Part shown: piece after piece, positions 28,457 through 38,128 of the stretch
Position numbering within the stretch: position 1 is the first letter of the stretch
Layout of the letters: each line of letters begins with the position of its first letter
DNA from: Enterobacter cloacae
Lineage (GTDB): Bacteria > Pseudomonadota > Gammaproteobacteria > Enterobacterales > Enterobacteriaceae
Assembly (NCBI RefSeq): GCF_013375935.1
Contig: NZ_CP056117.1
Span: 2,728,001 to 2,792,000 of the forward strand
Length of the DNA: 64,000 bases
Direction of reading: 5' to 3'
Position numbers and translations under genes: made by a program
Notes under the pieces: generated by a model
The model's input: the letters and a program-made list of their open reading frames with translations, nothing else
Told to the model about the DNA's origin: nothing
Database searches by the model: none

Positions 28457-29676
28457 AAATTTTGGTGTATGGAATCAACTACTCGCCGGAGCTGACCGGC
28501 ATCGGGAAATACACCGGCGAGATGGTCGAGTGGATGGCGAGCCAGGGGCACGACGTGCGGGTTATTACCGCGCCGCCGTACTACCCGGAGTGGAAGGTAG
28601 GCGAGCGCTATTCAAGCTGGCGCTATCGCCGCGAAGAGGGCGCGGCGACCGTCTGGCGCTGCCCGCTCTACGTGCCGAAGCAGCCCTCGACGCTGAAACG
28701 TTTAATTCATCTGGGCAGCTTTGCCCTGAGCAGCTTCTTCCCGCTGATGGCGCAGCGTCGCTGGAAGCCGGATCGCATCATCGGCGTGGTGCCAACGCTG
28801 TTCTGCACGCCGGGCATGCGCCTGCTGGGCAAACTCTCCGGCGCGCGCACCCTGCTGCATATCCAGGATTATGAAGTGGACGCGATGCTCGGCCTCGGGA
28901 TGGCGGGCAAGGGCAAGGGCGGCAAGGTGGCGAAGCTCGCCAGCGCCTTCGAGCGCAGCGGGCTGCTCAACGTGGATTACGTCTCCACCATCTCGCGCTC
29001 GATGATGAACAAGGCGCAGGAGAAGGGCGTCCCGGCCCGGAAGGTGATCTTCTTCCCGAATTGGTCCGAAGTGGCGCGCTTTCGTGACGTAACGGAAAGC
29101 GACGCGCAGGCGCTACGCGCGCAGCTCGGTTTGCCTGATGGTCATAAAATCATTCTTTACTCGGGCAACATCGGCGAAAAGCAGGGGCTGGAGAGCGTGA
29201 TTGACGCCGCGCTTCAGCTGAGCGAACACCCGTGGACGTTCGTGATTGTCGGGCAGGGCGGCGGCAAGGCGCGCCTGGAAAAAATGGCTAGCGAGCGCGG
29301 CCTGACCAACGTCCGCTTCTTCCCGCTTCAGTCTTATGACGCGCTGCCCGCGCTGCTGAAAATGGCGGACTGCCATCTGGTGGTGCAAAAACGCGGCGCG
29401 GCGGATGCGGTGCTGCCGTCCAAGCTGACCAACATTCTGGCGGTGGGCGGCAACGCGGTAATAACGGCAGAAGCCGATACCGAATTAGGCCAGCTGTGCA
29501 ACAGCTACCCGGGCATTGCCGTTTGCGTGGAGCCGGAATCGGTTCCCGCGCTGGTGACCGGAATTGAGCAGGCGCTTGCCATGCCAAAAGAGAACACGGT
29601 GGCACGTGAATATGCCGAACGCACGCTCGAGAAAGAGAACGTGCTGAGCCAATTTATTGCAGATATACGGGGATAA
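28453..29676 (+). CDS. wcaI: WcaI, colanic acid glycosyltransferase (GT4)
   Basis: Probably the fucosyltransferase acting early on the WcaJ product; the acceptor is inferred from the colanic acid pathway. 407 residues. GT-B fold with [23 protein letters not shown] at the N-terminus, [18 protein letters not shown] at the donor domain (about residue 230) and [14 protein letters not shown] near residue 325. ATGA overlap with gmm; 3 bp to cpsB. Confidence 0.95.
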   Translation: MKILVYGINYSPELTGIGKYTGEMVEWMASQGHDVRVITAPPYYPEWKVGERYSSWRYRREEGAATVWRCPLYVPKQPSTLKRLIHLGSFALSSFFPLMAQRRWKPDRIIGVVPTLFCTPGMRLLGKLSGARTLLHIQDYEVDAMLGLGMAGKGKGGKVAKLASAFERSGLLNVDYVSTISRSMMNKAQEKGVPARKVIFFPNWSEVARFRDVTESDAQALRAQLGLPDGHKIILYSGNIGEKQGLESVIDAALQLSEHPWTFVIVGQGGGKARLEKMASERGLTNVRFFPLQSYDALPALLKMADCHLVVQKRGAADAVLPSKLTNILAVGGNAVITAEADTELGQLCNSYPGIAVCVEPESVPALVTGIEQALAMPKENTVAREYAERTLEKENVLSQFIADIRG

Positions 29677-29679
29677 ATC

Positions 29680-31116
29680 ATGAGTCAAACCACTTTGTAT
29701 CCGGTCGTAATGGCGGGTGGATCCGGGAGCCGGTTGTGGCCACTGTCCCGCGTGCTTTATCCAAAACAGTTTCTTTGCCTGAAGGGCGACCTCACCATGC
29801 TGCAAACGACGGTTAACCGTCTGCACGGCGTGGAGTGCGAAAGCCCGGTGGTGATCTGTAACGAACAGCACCGCTTTATCGTTGCCGAGCAGCTGCGCCA
29901 GCTGAACAAACTCACCGAAAATATCATTCTGGAGCCTGCCGGCCGTAACACCGCGCCCGCTATCGCCCTGGCGGCGCTGGCGGCGAAACGCAGCAGCCCG
30001 GACTGCGATCCGTTGATGCTGGTGCTGGCGGCTGACCACGTTATCCAGCAGGAAGAGGCGTTCCGCGACGCGGTGCGTGCGGCCATTCCTTACGCCGAGC
30101 GCGGCAAGCTGGTGACCTTCGGCATCGTGCCGGATCTGCCGGAAACCGGCTATGGCTACATTCGCCGCGGCAGCGTGACGCCAGGCGAGGGCGACAGCGT
30201 GGCCTTTGACGTGGCCCAGTTCGTCGAAAAACCTAATCTGGAAACCGCGCAGGCCTACGTTGCCAGCGGTGAATATTACTGGAACAGCGGTATGTTCCTG
30301 TTCCGCGCCGGGCGCTACCTGGAAGAGCTGGAAAAATATCGCCCGGATATCTTAAGCGCCTGCGAGAAAGCGATGGCGGTGGTGGATCCGGATCTCGACT
30401 TTATCCGCGTGGATGAAGCCTCTTTCCTCGCCTGCCCGGAAGAGTCCATTGACTATGCGGTGATGGAGCGCACGGCGGACGCCGTGGTGGTGCCGATGGA
30501 TGCGGGCTGGAGCGACGTCGGCTCCTGGTCATCCCTGTGGGAGATCAGCGCGCATACCCCGGAGGGTAACGTCCATCACGGCGACGTGATTAGCCACAAA
30601 ACGGAAAACAGCTACGTCTACGCCGAGTCTGGCCTGGTCACCACGGTAGGGGTGAAGGATCTGGTGGTGGTGCAGACCAAAGACGCGGTGCTGATTGCCG
30701 ACCGTAATGCCGTGCAGGACGTCAAAAAAGTGGTGGAGAAGATCAAGGCCGACGGCCGCCACGAGCACCATATTCACCGGGAAGTGTACCGTCCGTGGGG
30801 CAAATACGACTCCATCGACGCGGGCGAACGTTACCAGGTGAAGCGCATCACCGTGAAGCCGGGCGAGGGGCTGTCGGTGCAGATGCACCACCACCGCGCC
30901 GAGCACTGGGTGGTGGTGGCGGGTACCGCCAAAGTAACCATCGACGGGGAAGTGAAGCTGCTGGGTGAAAACGAGTCCATTTATATTCCGCTGGGGGCGA
31001 CGCACTGCCTGGAAAACCCCGGAAAAATTCCGCTCGACTTAATTGAGGTGCGCTCCGGCTCCTATCTGGAAGAGGACGACATTATCCGCTTCCAGGATCG
31101 TTACGGGCGCGTGTAG
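29680..31116 (+). CDS. cpsB: CpsB (ManC), mannose-1-phosphate guanylyltransferase
   Basis: Makes GDP-mannose from mannose-1-phosphate and GTP; as a type II enzyme it may also carry phosphomannose isomerase activity. 478 residues. Nucleotidyltransferase signature [19 protein letters not shown] at the N-terminus, FVEKP near residue 185, and a C-terminal cupin with [20 protein letters not shown] (about 400-420). It supplies Gmd and the mannosyl steps. A divergent, AT-rich paralogue is encoded at 48541. Confidence 0.97.
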   Translation: MSQTTLYPVVMAGGSGSRLWPLSRVLYPKQFLCLKGDLTMLQTTVNRLHGVECESPVVICNEQHRFIVAEQLRQLNKLTENIILEPAGRNTAPAIALAALAAKRSSPDCDPLMLVLAADHVIQQEEAFRDAVRAAIPYAERGKLVTFGIVPDLPETGYGYIRRGSVTPGEGDSVAFDVAQFVEKPNLETAQAYVASGEYYWNSGMFLFRAGRYLEELEKYRPDILSACEKAMAVVDPDLDFIRVDEASFLACPEESIDYAVMERTADAVVVPMDAGWSDVGSWSSLWEISAHTPEGNVHHGDVISHKTENSYVYAESGLVTTVGVKDLVVVQTKDAVLIADRNAVQDVKKVVEKIKADGRHEHHIHREVYRPWGKYDSIDAGERYQVKRITVKPGEGLSVQMHHHRAEHWVVVAGTAKVTIDGEVKLLGENESIYIPLGATHCLENPGKIPLDLIEVRSGSYLEEDDIIRFQDRYGRV

Positions 31117-31129
31117 CACCCCGCATCAT

Positions 31130-31155
31130 GCCCGGCGGCGCTGCGGCTGCCGGGC
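31130..31155. repeat. REP palindrome between cpsB and cpsG
   Basis: GCCCGGC GGCGCTGCGGCT GCCGGGC forms a hairpin with 7-bp GC arms, the classical REP type. It starts 14 bp after the cpsB stop codon and lies inside the colanic acid transcript. It is a different sequence family from the CCCTCTCCCC palindromes. Confidence 0.75.
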
Positions 31156-31225
31156 CTACGAATGACAAAAATAAATTAGGCCATTATGTGGTCAGGGCCA
31201 ACCGTTGCCTGAAAAAGAGGTCATC

Positions 31226-32596
31226 ATGGAAAAATTAACCTGTTTTAAAGCCTACGATATTCGCGGCAAGCTGGGCGAAGAGCTGAACGAAGACATTGCG
31301 TGGCGCATCGGCCGCGCGTACGGCGAATATCTCAAGCCAAAAACCATCGTGCTGGGCGGGGACGTGCGTCTGACGAGCGAATCCCTGAAGCTGGCGCTGG
31401 CGAAAGGGCTGCAGGACGCGGGCGTGGACGTGCTGGATATCGGCCTTTCCGGTACTGAAGAGATCTATTTTGCCACCTTCCACCTCGGCGTGGACGGCGG
31501 TATCGAAGTCACCGCCAGCCATAACCCGATGGACTACAACGGCATGAAGCTGGTGCGCAAGGGCGCACGTCCTATCAGCGGCGACACCGGGCTGCGCGAC
31601 GTGCAGCGTCTGGCAGAGGCCAACGACTTCCCGCCGGTTAACGACGCAAAACGCGGCAGCTATAAGCAGATTAACCTGCAAAAAGAGTACATCGACCACC
31701 TGCTGGGCTACATCAACGTGGCGAACCTTAAGCCGCTGAAGCTGGTCATTAACTCCGGCAACGGCGCGGCAGGCCCGGTTGTCGATGCGCTTGAGGCCCG
31801 CTTTAAGGCGCTGAACGTGCCGGTAACCTTCGTCAAGGTGCACAACACGCCTGACGGCAACTTCCCGAACGGTATTCCTAACCCGCTGCTGCCGGAGTGC
31901 CGCGACGACACCCGCAACGCGGTAATCGAGCACGGCGCCGATATGGGCATCGCCTTTGACGGCGACTTCGACCGCTGCTTCCTGTTCGACGAGAAAGGCC
32001 AGTTTATCGAGGGCTACTACATTGTCGGCCTGCTGGCGGAAGCGTTCCTCGAGAAAAACCCGGGCGCGAAGATCATTCACGATCCGCGCCTCTCCTGGAA
32101 CACCGTCGACGTGGTGGGTGCCGCGGGCGGTACGCCGGTGATGTCCAAAACCGGCCACGCGTTTATCAAGGAGCGCATGCGTGAAGAAGACGCCATTTAC
32201 GGCGGCGAGATGAGCGCGCACCACTACTTCCGCGATTTTGCCTACTGCGACAGCGGGATGATCCCGTGGCTGCTGGTGACCGAGCTGCTGTGCCTGAAAG
32301 GGCAGAGCCTGGGCGAGCTGGTGCGCGACCGCATGGCGGCGTTCCCGGCCAGCGGCGAGATCAACAGCAAGCTGGCGCAGCCCGCCGAGGCCATCGCCCG
32401 CGTTGAACACCACTTTGCCCTTCACGCGCTGGAGATTGACCGTACCGACGGTATCAGCATGTCGTTCCCGCAGTGGCGCTTCAACCTGCGCTCCTCAAAC
32501 ACCGAGCCGGTGGTGCGCCTGAACGTCGAATCCCGTGCCGATACCGCGCTGATGGAAGCGCGAACGAAGGACATTCTGGCGCTGTTGAATCAGTAA
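31226..32596 (+). CDS. cpsG: CpsG (ManB), phosphomannomutase
   Basis: Interconverts mannose-6-phosphate and mannose-1-phosphate. 456 residues from the ATG at 31226, which is preceded by AAAGAGG; a TTG seven codons upstream is not needed. The active-site serine is S98 in [12 protein letters not shown], the metal loop is [12 protein letters not shown] and the sugar-phosphate loop is [12 protein letters not shown] near the C-terminus. It is intact, unlike the O-antigen manB at 49936, so it can supply mannose-1-phosphate to both polysaccharides. Confidence 0.97.
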   Translation: MEKLTCFKAYDIRGKLGEELNEDIAWRIGRAYGEYLKPKTIVLGGDVRLTSESLKLALAKGLQDAGVDVLDIGLSGTEEIYFATFHLGVDGGIEVTASHNPMDYNGMKLVRKGARPISGDTGLRDVQRLAEANDFPPVNDAKRGSYKQINLQKEYIDHLLGYINVANLKPLKLVINSGNGAAGPVVDALEARFKALNVPVTFVKVHNTPDGNFPNGIPNPLLPECRDDTRNAVIEHGADMGIAFDGDFDRCFLFDEKGQFIEGYYIVGLLAEAFLEKNPGAKIIHDPRLSWNTVDVVGAAGGTPVMSKTGHAFIKERMREEDAIYGGEMSAHHYFRDFAYCDSGMIPWLLVTELLCLKGQSLGELVRDRMAAFPASGEINSKLAQPAEAIARVEHHFALHALEIDRTDGISMSFPQWRFNLRSSNTEPVVRLNVESRADTALMEARTKDILALLNQ

Positions 32597-32615
32597 TACG
32601 AAAAGCTGAAATCTG

Positions 32616-32697
32616 CCCCTCTCCCTAACCCTCTCCCCAAAGGGGAGAGGGAACTTGAACACCCTCTCCCCTTTGGGGAGAGGGCCGGGGTGAGGGG
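32616..32697. repeat. Double palindromic repeat between cpsG and wcaJ
   Basis: Two palindromes, CCCTCTCCCCAAAGGGGAGAGGG and CCCTCTCCCCTTTGGGGAGAGGG, separated by about 12 bp, with outer arms that also pair (CCCCTCTCCCTAA... with ...CCGGGGTGAGGGG). Same family and arrangement as 20681-20774. The two loops (AAA and TTT) are complementary. Confidence 0.85.
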
Positions 32698-32726
32698 TAA
32701 GGTTTTGGTTGAATAAAGGAACAACG

Positions 32727-34121
32727 ATGACGAATCTAAAAAAGCGCGAACGAGCGAGAACGAATGCATCGTTAATCTCTATGGTGCAGCGTTTTTCTGA
32801 TATCACCATCATGGTCGGCGGACTGTGGGCGGTGTGTTGGGTCAGCGGGCAGTCGTTCTTCTACATGCATTTGCTGATGGCGTTGATTGCGCTGGTGGTG
32901 TTTCAGATGATTGGCGGCATGACCGATTTCTATCGCTCATGGCGCGGCGTAAAAATGACCACCGAACTGATGCTGCTGCTACAGAACTGGACCTTAAGCC
33001 TGATTTTCAGCGCGGGCCTGGTGGCGTTCAGCCATGATTTTGATAACCGCCTTGTGACCTATCTCTGCTGGTATCTGCTGACCAGCGTCGGCATGGTGGT
33101 TTGCCGCTCGCTGATCCGCTTTGGCGCGGGCTGGCTGCGCAACCGCGGCTATAACCGCCGCTTCGTTGCCGTGGCGGGCGATCTGCCGGTCGGCCGGGTG
33201 TTGCTCGACGGCTTTCGCAAAGAGCCGTGGTTAGGCTTTGAAGTGGTCGGTATTTATCACGACGCGAAGCCCGGCGGCGTGCCGTCCGACTGGGCGGGAA
33301 ACTACGAACAGCTTATCGACGACGCGAAGGCCGGCAAAATTCATAACGTCTATATCGCCATGCAGATGAAGGATGAATCCCGCATCAAGAAGCTGATGCG
33401 CGAGCTTGCCGATACCACCTGCTCGGTGATCCTCATCCCGGACGTCTTCACCTTCAACATTCTTCACTCCCGTATTGAAGAGGTCAACGGGGTGCCGGTT
33501 GTTCCGCTGTACGACACGCCGCTGTCGGGCATTAATCGCGTGCTGAAGCGCGTGGAGGACATCGTGCTTTCGTCGCTGATCCTGCTGCTGATCTCCCCGG
33601 TGCTGTGCTGCATTGCGCTGGCGGTGAAGCTCAGCTCGCCGGGGCCGATCATCTTCCGTCAGACCCGCTACGGCATGGACGGTAAGCCGATCATGGTGTG
33701 GAAATTCCGCTCCATGAAGGTGATGGAGAACGACAAGGTGGTGACCCAGGCGACGCAAAACGATCCGCGCGTCACCCGCGTGGGCAACTTCCTGCGCCGC
33801 ACCTCGCTGGACGAGCTGCCGCAGTTCATTAACGTGTTCACCGGGGGGATGTCCATCGTCGGGCCGCGTCCTCACGCTGTTGCCCACAACGAGCAGTACC
33901 GCACCCTGATTGAAGGCTACATGCTGCGCCATAAGGTGAAGCCTGGCATCACCGGCTGGGCGCAGATTAACGGCTGGCGCGGCGAGACCGACACGCTGGA
34001 AAAAATGGAAAAACGCATCGAGTTCGACCTGGAGTACATCCGCGAGTGGAGCCTCTGGTTCGATATCAAGATTGTTTTTCTGACCATTTTCAAAGGCTTC
34101 GTGAACAAAGCGGCGTACTAA
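32727..34121 (+). CDS. wcaJ: WcaJ, undecaprenyl-phosphate glucose-1-phosphate transferase
   Basis: Starts colanic acid synthesis by moving glucose-1-phosphate from UDP-glucose to undecaprenyl phosphate. 464 residues from the ATG at 32727 (AAAGGA upstream). Four N-terminal membrane helices (about 15-130), a soluble Rossmann-like middle domain, one re-entrant helix near 280 and the C-terminal bacterial sugar-transferase domain with KFRSMKV, RTSLDELPQF and GPRPHAVAHN. Only 1 bp separates it from wzxC. Confidence 0.96.
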   Translation: MTNLKKRERARTNASLISMVQRFSDITIMVGGLWAVCWVSGQSFFYMHLLMALIALVVFQMIGGMTDFYRSWRGVKMTTELMLLLQNWTLSLIFSAGLVAFSHDFDNRLVTYLCWYLLTSVGMVVCRSLIRFGAGWLRNRGYNRRFVAVAGDLPVGRVLLDGFRKEPWLGFEVVGIYHDAKPGGVPSDWAGNYEQLIDDAKAGKIHNVYIAMQMKDESRIKKLMRELADTTCSVILIPDVFTFNILHSRIEEVNGVPVVPLYDTPLSGINRVLKRVEDIVLSSLILLLISPVLCCIALAVKLSSPGPIIFRQTRYGMDGKPIMVWKFRSMKVMENDKVVTQATQNDPRVTRVGNFLRRTSLDELPQFINVFTGGMSIVGPRPHAVAHNEQYRTLIEGYMLRHKVKPGITGWAQINGWRGETDTLEKMEKRIEFDLEYIREWSLWFDIKIVFLTIFKGFVNKAAY

Positions 34122-34122
34122 G

Positions 34123-35601
34123 ATGAGCTTACGTGAAAAAACCATCAGCGGCGCGAAATGGTCAGCCATGGCCACCATCGTCATCATCGGCCTCGGGCTG
34201 GTGCAGATGACGGTGCTGGCGCGCATTATCGATAACCACCAGTTCGGCCTGCTGACGGTCTCGCTGGTGATTATCGCGCTGGCCGATACGCTGTCTGACT
34301 TCGGTATCGCCAACTCGATTATCCAGCGCAAAGAGATTAGCCACCTGGAGCTGACCACGCTCTACTGGCTGAACGTCGGGCTGGGTATTTTCGTCTTTGT
34401 GCTGGTGTTCCTGCTGAGCGACGTGATTGCCGGCGTGCTGCACAACCCGGATCTGGCCCCGCTGATGCGCACGCTGTCGTTTGCTTTTGTGGTGATCCCG
34501 CACGGGCAGCAGTTTCGCGCGCTGATGCAAAAAGAGCTGGAGTTCAACAAAATCGGCATGATTGAGACCAGCGCCGTGCTGGCGGGCTTTACCTTCACCG
34601 TGGTGAGCGCCCATTTCTGGCCGCTGGCGATGACCGCCATTCTCGGCTACCTCGTTAACTCTGCCGTGCGCACGCTGCTGTTTGGCTTCTTTGGCCGCAA
34701 GATTTACCGCCCGGGGCTGCACTTCTCGCTGGCGTCCGTCTCCTCCAACCTGCGTTTCGGCGCGTGGCTGACGGCAGACAGCATTATTAACTATGTGAAT
34801 ACCAACCTCTCCACGCTGGTGCTGGCGCGCATTCTGGGCGCGAGCGTCGCGGGCGGCTATAACCTGGCGTATAACGTCGCGGTCGTGCCGCCGATGAAGC
34901 TCAACCCGATCATTACCCGCGTGCTGTTCCCGGCGTTTGCCAAGATTCAGGACGATACCGAGAAGCTGCGCGTCAACTTCTACAAGCTGCTGTCCGTGGT
35001 GGGCATTATCAACTTCCCGGTGCTGCTGGGGCTGATGGTGGTGTCCAGCAACTTCGTGCCGCTGGTGTTTGGCGAGAAGTGGAACAGCATCATCCCGATC
35101 CTCCAGCTGCTGTGCGTGGTGGGGCTGCTGCGCTCCGTGGGAAACCCGATTGGCTCCCTGCTGATGGCGAAGGCGCGCGTGGATATCAGCTTCAAGTTCA
35201 ACGTGTTTAAAACCTTCCTGTTTATTCCGGCGATTATCGTGGGCGGACACGTGGCGGGCGCCATTGGCGTGACGCTCGGGTTCCTGCTGGTGCAGATCGT
35301 CAATACCGTGCTGAGCTACTTCGTGATGATCAAACCGGTGCTGGGCTCCAGCTACCGTCAGTACATCCTCAGCCTGTGGCTGCCGCTCTACCTCTCGCTG
35401 CCAACCCTTGCCGTCAGTTACGGCCTGGGCGTGGTGCTCAGCGGCCATCTGCCGCTGGCGGCGCTGCTTGCGGTGCAGGTCGCGGCAGGCGCGCTGGCCT
35501 TCGGCGTGATGATTGTGCTGTCACGCAACGCGCTGGTGGTTGAGATGAAGCGCCAGTTTTGCCGTAACGAAAAAATGAAAACGCTGCTTCGCGCAGGCTA
35601 G
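34123..35601 (+). CDS. wzxC: WzxC, colanic acid flippase
   Basis: Flips lipid-linked colanic acid repeat units across the inner membrane (MOP superfamily, polysaccharide transporter type). 492 residues with 12-14 predicted helices. It starts MSLREKTISGAKWSAMATI, typical of WzxC. It contrasts with the MurJ-like flippase of the O-antigen cluster. Confidence 0.95.
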   Translation: MSLREKTISGAKWSAMATIVIIGLGLVQMTVLARIIDNHQFGLLTVSLVIIALADTLSDFGIANSIIQRKEISHLELTTLYWLNVGLGIFVFVLVFLLSDVIAGVLHNPDLAPLMRTLSFAFVVIPHGQQFRALMQKELEFNKIGMIETSAVLAGFTFTVVSAHFWPLAMTAILGYLVNSAVRTLLFGFFGRKIYRPGLHFSLASVSSNLRFGAWLTADSIINYVNTNLSTLVLARILGASVAGGYNLAYNVAVVPPMKLNPIITRVLFPAFAKIQDDTEKLRVNFYKLLSVVGIINFPVLLGLMVVSSNFVPLVFGEKWNSIIPILQLLCVVGLLRSVGNPIGSLLMAKARVDISFKFNVFKTFLFIPAIIVGGHVAGAIGVTLGFLLVQIVNTVLSYFVMIKPVLGSSYRQYILSLWLPLYLSLPTLAVSYGLGVVLSGHLPLAALLAVQVAAGALAFGVMIVLSRNALVVEMKRQFCRNEKMKTLLRAG

Positions 35602-35618
35602 ATATTTAAGAGGCCATT

Positions 35619-36899
35619 ATGAAATTACTTATTCTTGGCAACCATACCTGCGGCAACCGTGGCGACAGCGCCATCCTGCGCGGTTTACTGGATGCAATTA
35701 ACACCCTTAAGCCTGAGACCGAAGTGGACGTAATGAGCCGTTATCCGGTCAGCTCGTCCTGGTTACTGAACCGTCCGGTAATGGGCGACCCGCTCTACGG
35801 CCAGATGAAACAGCATAACAACGCCGCGGGCGTGATGGGGCGCGTGAAGAAGGTGCTGCGTCGCCGCTACCAGCATCAGGTGCTGCTCTCCCGCGTGACC
35901 GATACCGGCAGGTTGCGCAACATCGCCATCGCGCAGGGCTTTACCGATTTCGTGCGCCTGCTGTCCGGCTATGATGCCATTATTCAGGTCGGCGGCTCGT
36001 TCTTTGTCGATCTCTACGGCGTGCCGCAGTTTGAGCATGCGCTCTGCACCTTTATGGCGAAAAAGCCGCTGTTTATGATCGGCCACAGCGTCGGGCCGTT
36101 CCAGGATCCGCAGTTTAACCAGCTGGCAAACTATGTATTCGGCCACTGCGACGCGCTGATCCTGCGCGAATCGGTCAGCCTCGACATGATGAAGCGCAGC
36201 GAGATCGACACGTCAAAAGTGGAGCACGGCGTGGATACCGCCTGGCTGGTGGATCATCAGGTCGACAGCTTCCAGCCGAGCTACGCGGTCCGGCACTGGC
36301 TGGACGTGGCGGCGAAACAGAAAACCGTCGCGATTACCCTGCGCGAACTCGCCCCGTTCGATAAACGTCTCGGCACCACCCAGGCGGCGTACGAGAAAGC
36401 GTTTGCCGACGTGGTAAACCGCGTGCTCGACAGCGGCTACCAGGTGCTGGCGCTCTCCACCTGCACCGGTATCGACAGCTATAACAAGGATGACCGCATG
36501 GTGGCGCTGAACCTGCGCAACCTGGTGAACGATCCGTCCCGCTACCACGTGGTGATGGACGAACTGAACGATCTGGAGATGGGCAAGCTGCTCTCCGCCT
36601 GCGACCTGACCGTGGGCACGCGTCTGCACTCGGCGATTATCTCGATGAACTTCGGCACGCCGGCGATTGCCATTAACTACGAACACAAGTCAGCGGGCAT
36701 TATGCAGCAGCTCGGCATGCCGGAAATGGCCGTTGATATTCGTCATCTGCTGGACGGTTCGCTTGGTGCGATGGTGGGCGACACGCTGGGCCAGCTGCCT
36801 GCAATCAACGAACGTCTGGCGGTGGCGGTGAAAGCCGAACGCGAAAAAGGCATTGGGATGGTGAAATCCGTACTCGATCGCGTCCGGGAGGGGAAATGA
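35619..36899 (+). CDS. wcaK: WcaK, colanic acid pyruvyl transferase
   Basis: Polysaccharide pyruvyl transferase (CsaB/EpsO-like family) that adds the ketal pyruvate to colanic acid. 426 residues. N-terminal LGNHTCGNRGDSAILRGLLDA, central IGHSVGPFQDPQF, and C-terminal DLTVGTRLHSAIISMNFGTPAIAINYEHKS, the conserved R-x-H signature of the family. ATGA overlap with wcaL. Confidence 0.95.
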   Translation: MKLLILGNHTCGNRGDSAILRGLLDAINTLKPETEVDVMSRYPVSSSWLLNRPVMGDPLYGQMKQHNNAAGVMGRVKKVLRRRYQHQVLLSRVTDTGRLRNIAIAQGFTDFVRLLSGYDAIIQVGGSFFVDLYGVPQFEHALCTFMAKKPLFMIGHSVGPFQDPQFNQLANYVFGHCDALILRESVSLDMMKRSEIDTSKVEHGVDTAWLVDHQVDSFQPSYAVRHWLDVAAKQKTVAITLRELAPFDKRLGTTQAAYEKAFADVVNRVLDSGYQVLALSTCTGIDSYNKDDRMVALNLRNLVNDPSRYHVVMDELNDLEMGKLLSACDLTVGTRLHSAIISMNFGTPAIAINYEHKSAGIMQQLGMPEMAVDIRHLLDGSLGAMVGDTLGQLPAINERLAVAVKAEREKGIGMVKSVLDRVREGK

Positions 36900-38116
36900 A
36901 GGTTGGTTTCTTCTTGCTGAAATTCCCGCTGTCGTCTGAGACCTTTGTGCTGAACCAAATCACCGCGTTTATCGATATGGGATATGACGTGGAGATTATC
37001 GCCCTGCAAAAGGGCGATACGCAGAACACCCATGCGGCGTATACCCAGTATGGGCTGGAGGCGAAAACCCGCTGGCTGCAGGATGAGCCGGGCGGGCGGA
37101 TGAACAAACTGCGCTATCGCGCCAGCCAGACGCTGCGCGGGCTGCATCGCGCGTCGACGTGGCGGGCGCTGAACATGACGCGCTATGGGGCGGAGGCGCG
37201 TAACCTGATCCTCTCCGCCATCTGCGGGCAAACGGCGCGGCCGTACCGTGCGGATGTGTTTATCGCCCACTTCGGCCCGGCGGGCGTCACCGCCGCGAAG
37301 CTGCGCGAGCTTGGGGTGATTGAGGGCAAAATTGCGACCATTTTCCACGGTATCGACATCTCCAGCCGCGAGGTGCTGAACCACTATACCCCGGAGTATC
37401 AGCAGCTGTTTCGCCGCGGCGACATGATGCTGCCGATAAGCGACCTGTGGGCCGGACGCCTGAAAACCATGGGGTGCCCGAGCGAGAAAATTACCGTCTC
37501 GCGCATGGGCGTGGACATGGAGCGCTTCACCCAGCGCCCGGTCAAGGTGCCGGGCAAGCCGCTGCAGATTATCTCCGTGGCCCGCCTCACCGAAAAGAAA
37601 GGGCTGCACGTGGCCATCGAGGCCTGTCGCCAGCTGAAGGCTCGCGGCGTCGATTTCCACTACCGCATCCTGGGGATCGGGCCGTGGGAGCGTCGCCTGC
37701 GCACGCTGATAGAGCAGTACCAGCTGGAAGACGTGGTCGAGATGCCCGGCTTCAAGCCGAGCCACGAGGTGAAGGCCATGCTCGACGAGGCGGATGTGTT
37801 CCTGCTCCCCTCCGTGACGGGCGCCGATGGCGATATGGAAGGCATTCCCGTAGCGCTGATGGAGGCGATGGCGGTCGGTATTCCGGTTGTTTCGACGTTA
37901 CACAGCGGCATCCCGGAGCTGATCACCTCTGAGCATTCCGGCTGGCTGGTGCCTGAAAACAATGCGCTGGCGCTGGCGGACCGCCTGGCGGCGTTCAGTG
38001 ATATCGATAGCCAGACGCTGGTGCCCGTGCTGCAAAATGCGCGGCAAAAAGTTGAAGCAGAATTTAACCAGCAGGTAATTAATCGCCAGTTAGCGAGCCT
38101 GCTGCAAACGCTGTAA
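36896..38116 (+). CDS. wcaL: WcaL, colanic acid glycosyltransferase (GT4)
   Basis: GT-B fold transferase, predicted to act late in the repeat (galactosyl step by family knowledge). 406 residues. Donor-domain features include ISVARLTEKKGLHVAIEA near residue 222 and the glutamate region EGIPVALMEAMAVGIPVVSTLHSGIPELI near 318. It overlaps wcaK by 4 bp and is 12 bp upstream of wcaM. Confidence 0.95.
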   Translation: MKVGFFLLKFPLSSETFVLNQITAFIDMGYDVEIIALQKGDTQNTHAAYTQYGLEAKTRWLQDEPGGRMNKLRYRASQTLRGLHRASTWRALNMTRYGAEARNLILSAICGQTARPYRADVFIAHFGPAGVTAAKLRELGVIEGKIATIFHGIDISSREVLNHYTPEYQQLFRRGDMMLPISDLWAGRLKTMGCPSEKITVSRMGVDMERFTQRPVKVPGKPLQIISVARLTEKKGLHVAIEACRQLKARGVDFHYRILGIGPWERRLRTLIEQYQLEDVVEMPGFKPSHEVKAMLDEADVFLLPSVTGADGDMEGIPVALMEAMAVGIPVVSTLHSGIPELITSEHSGWLVPENNALALADRLAAFSDIDSQTLVPVLQNARQKVEAEFNQQVINRQLASLLQTL

Positions 38117-38128
38117 CGCTGAGGTTGT

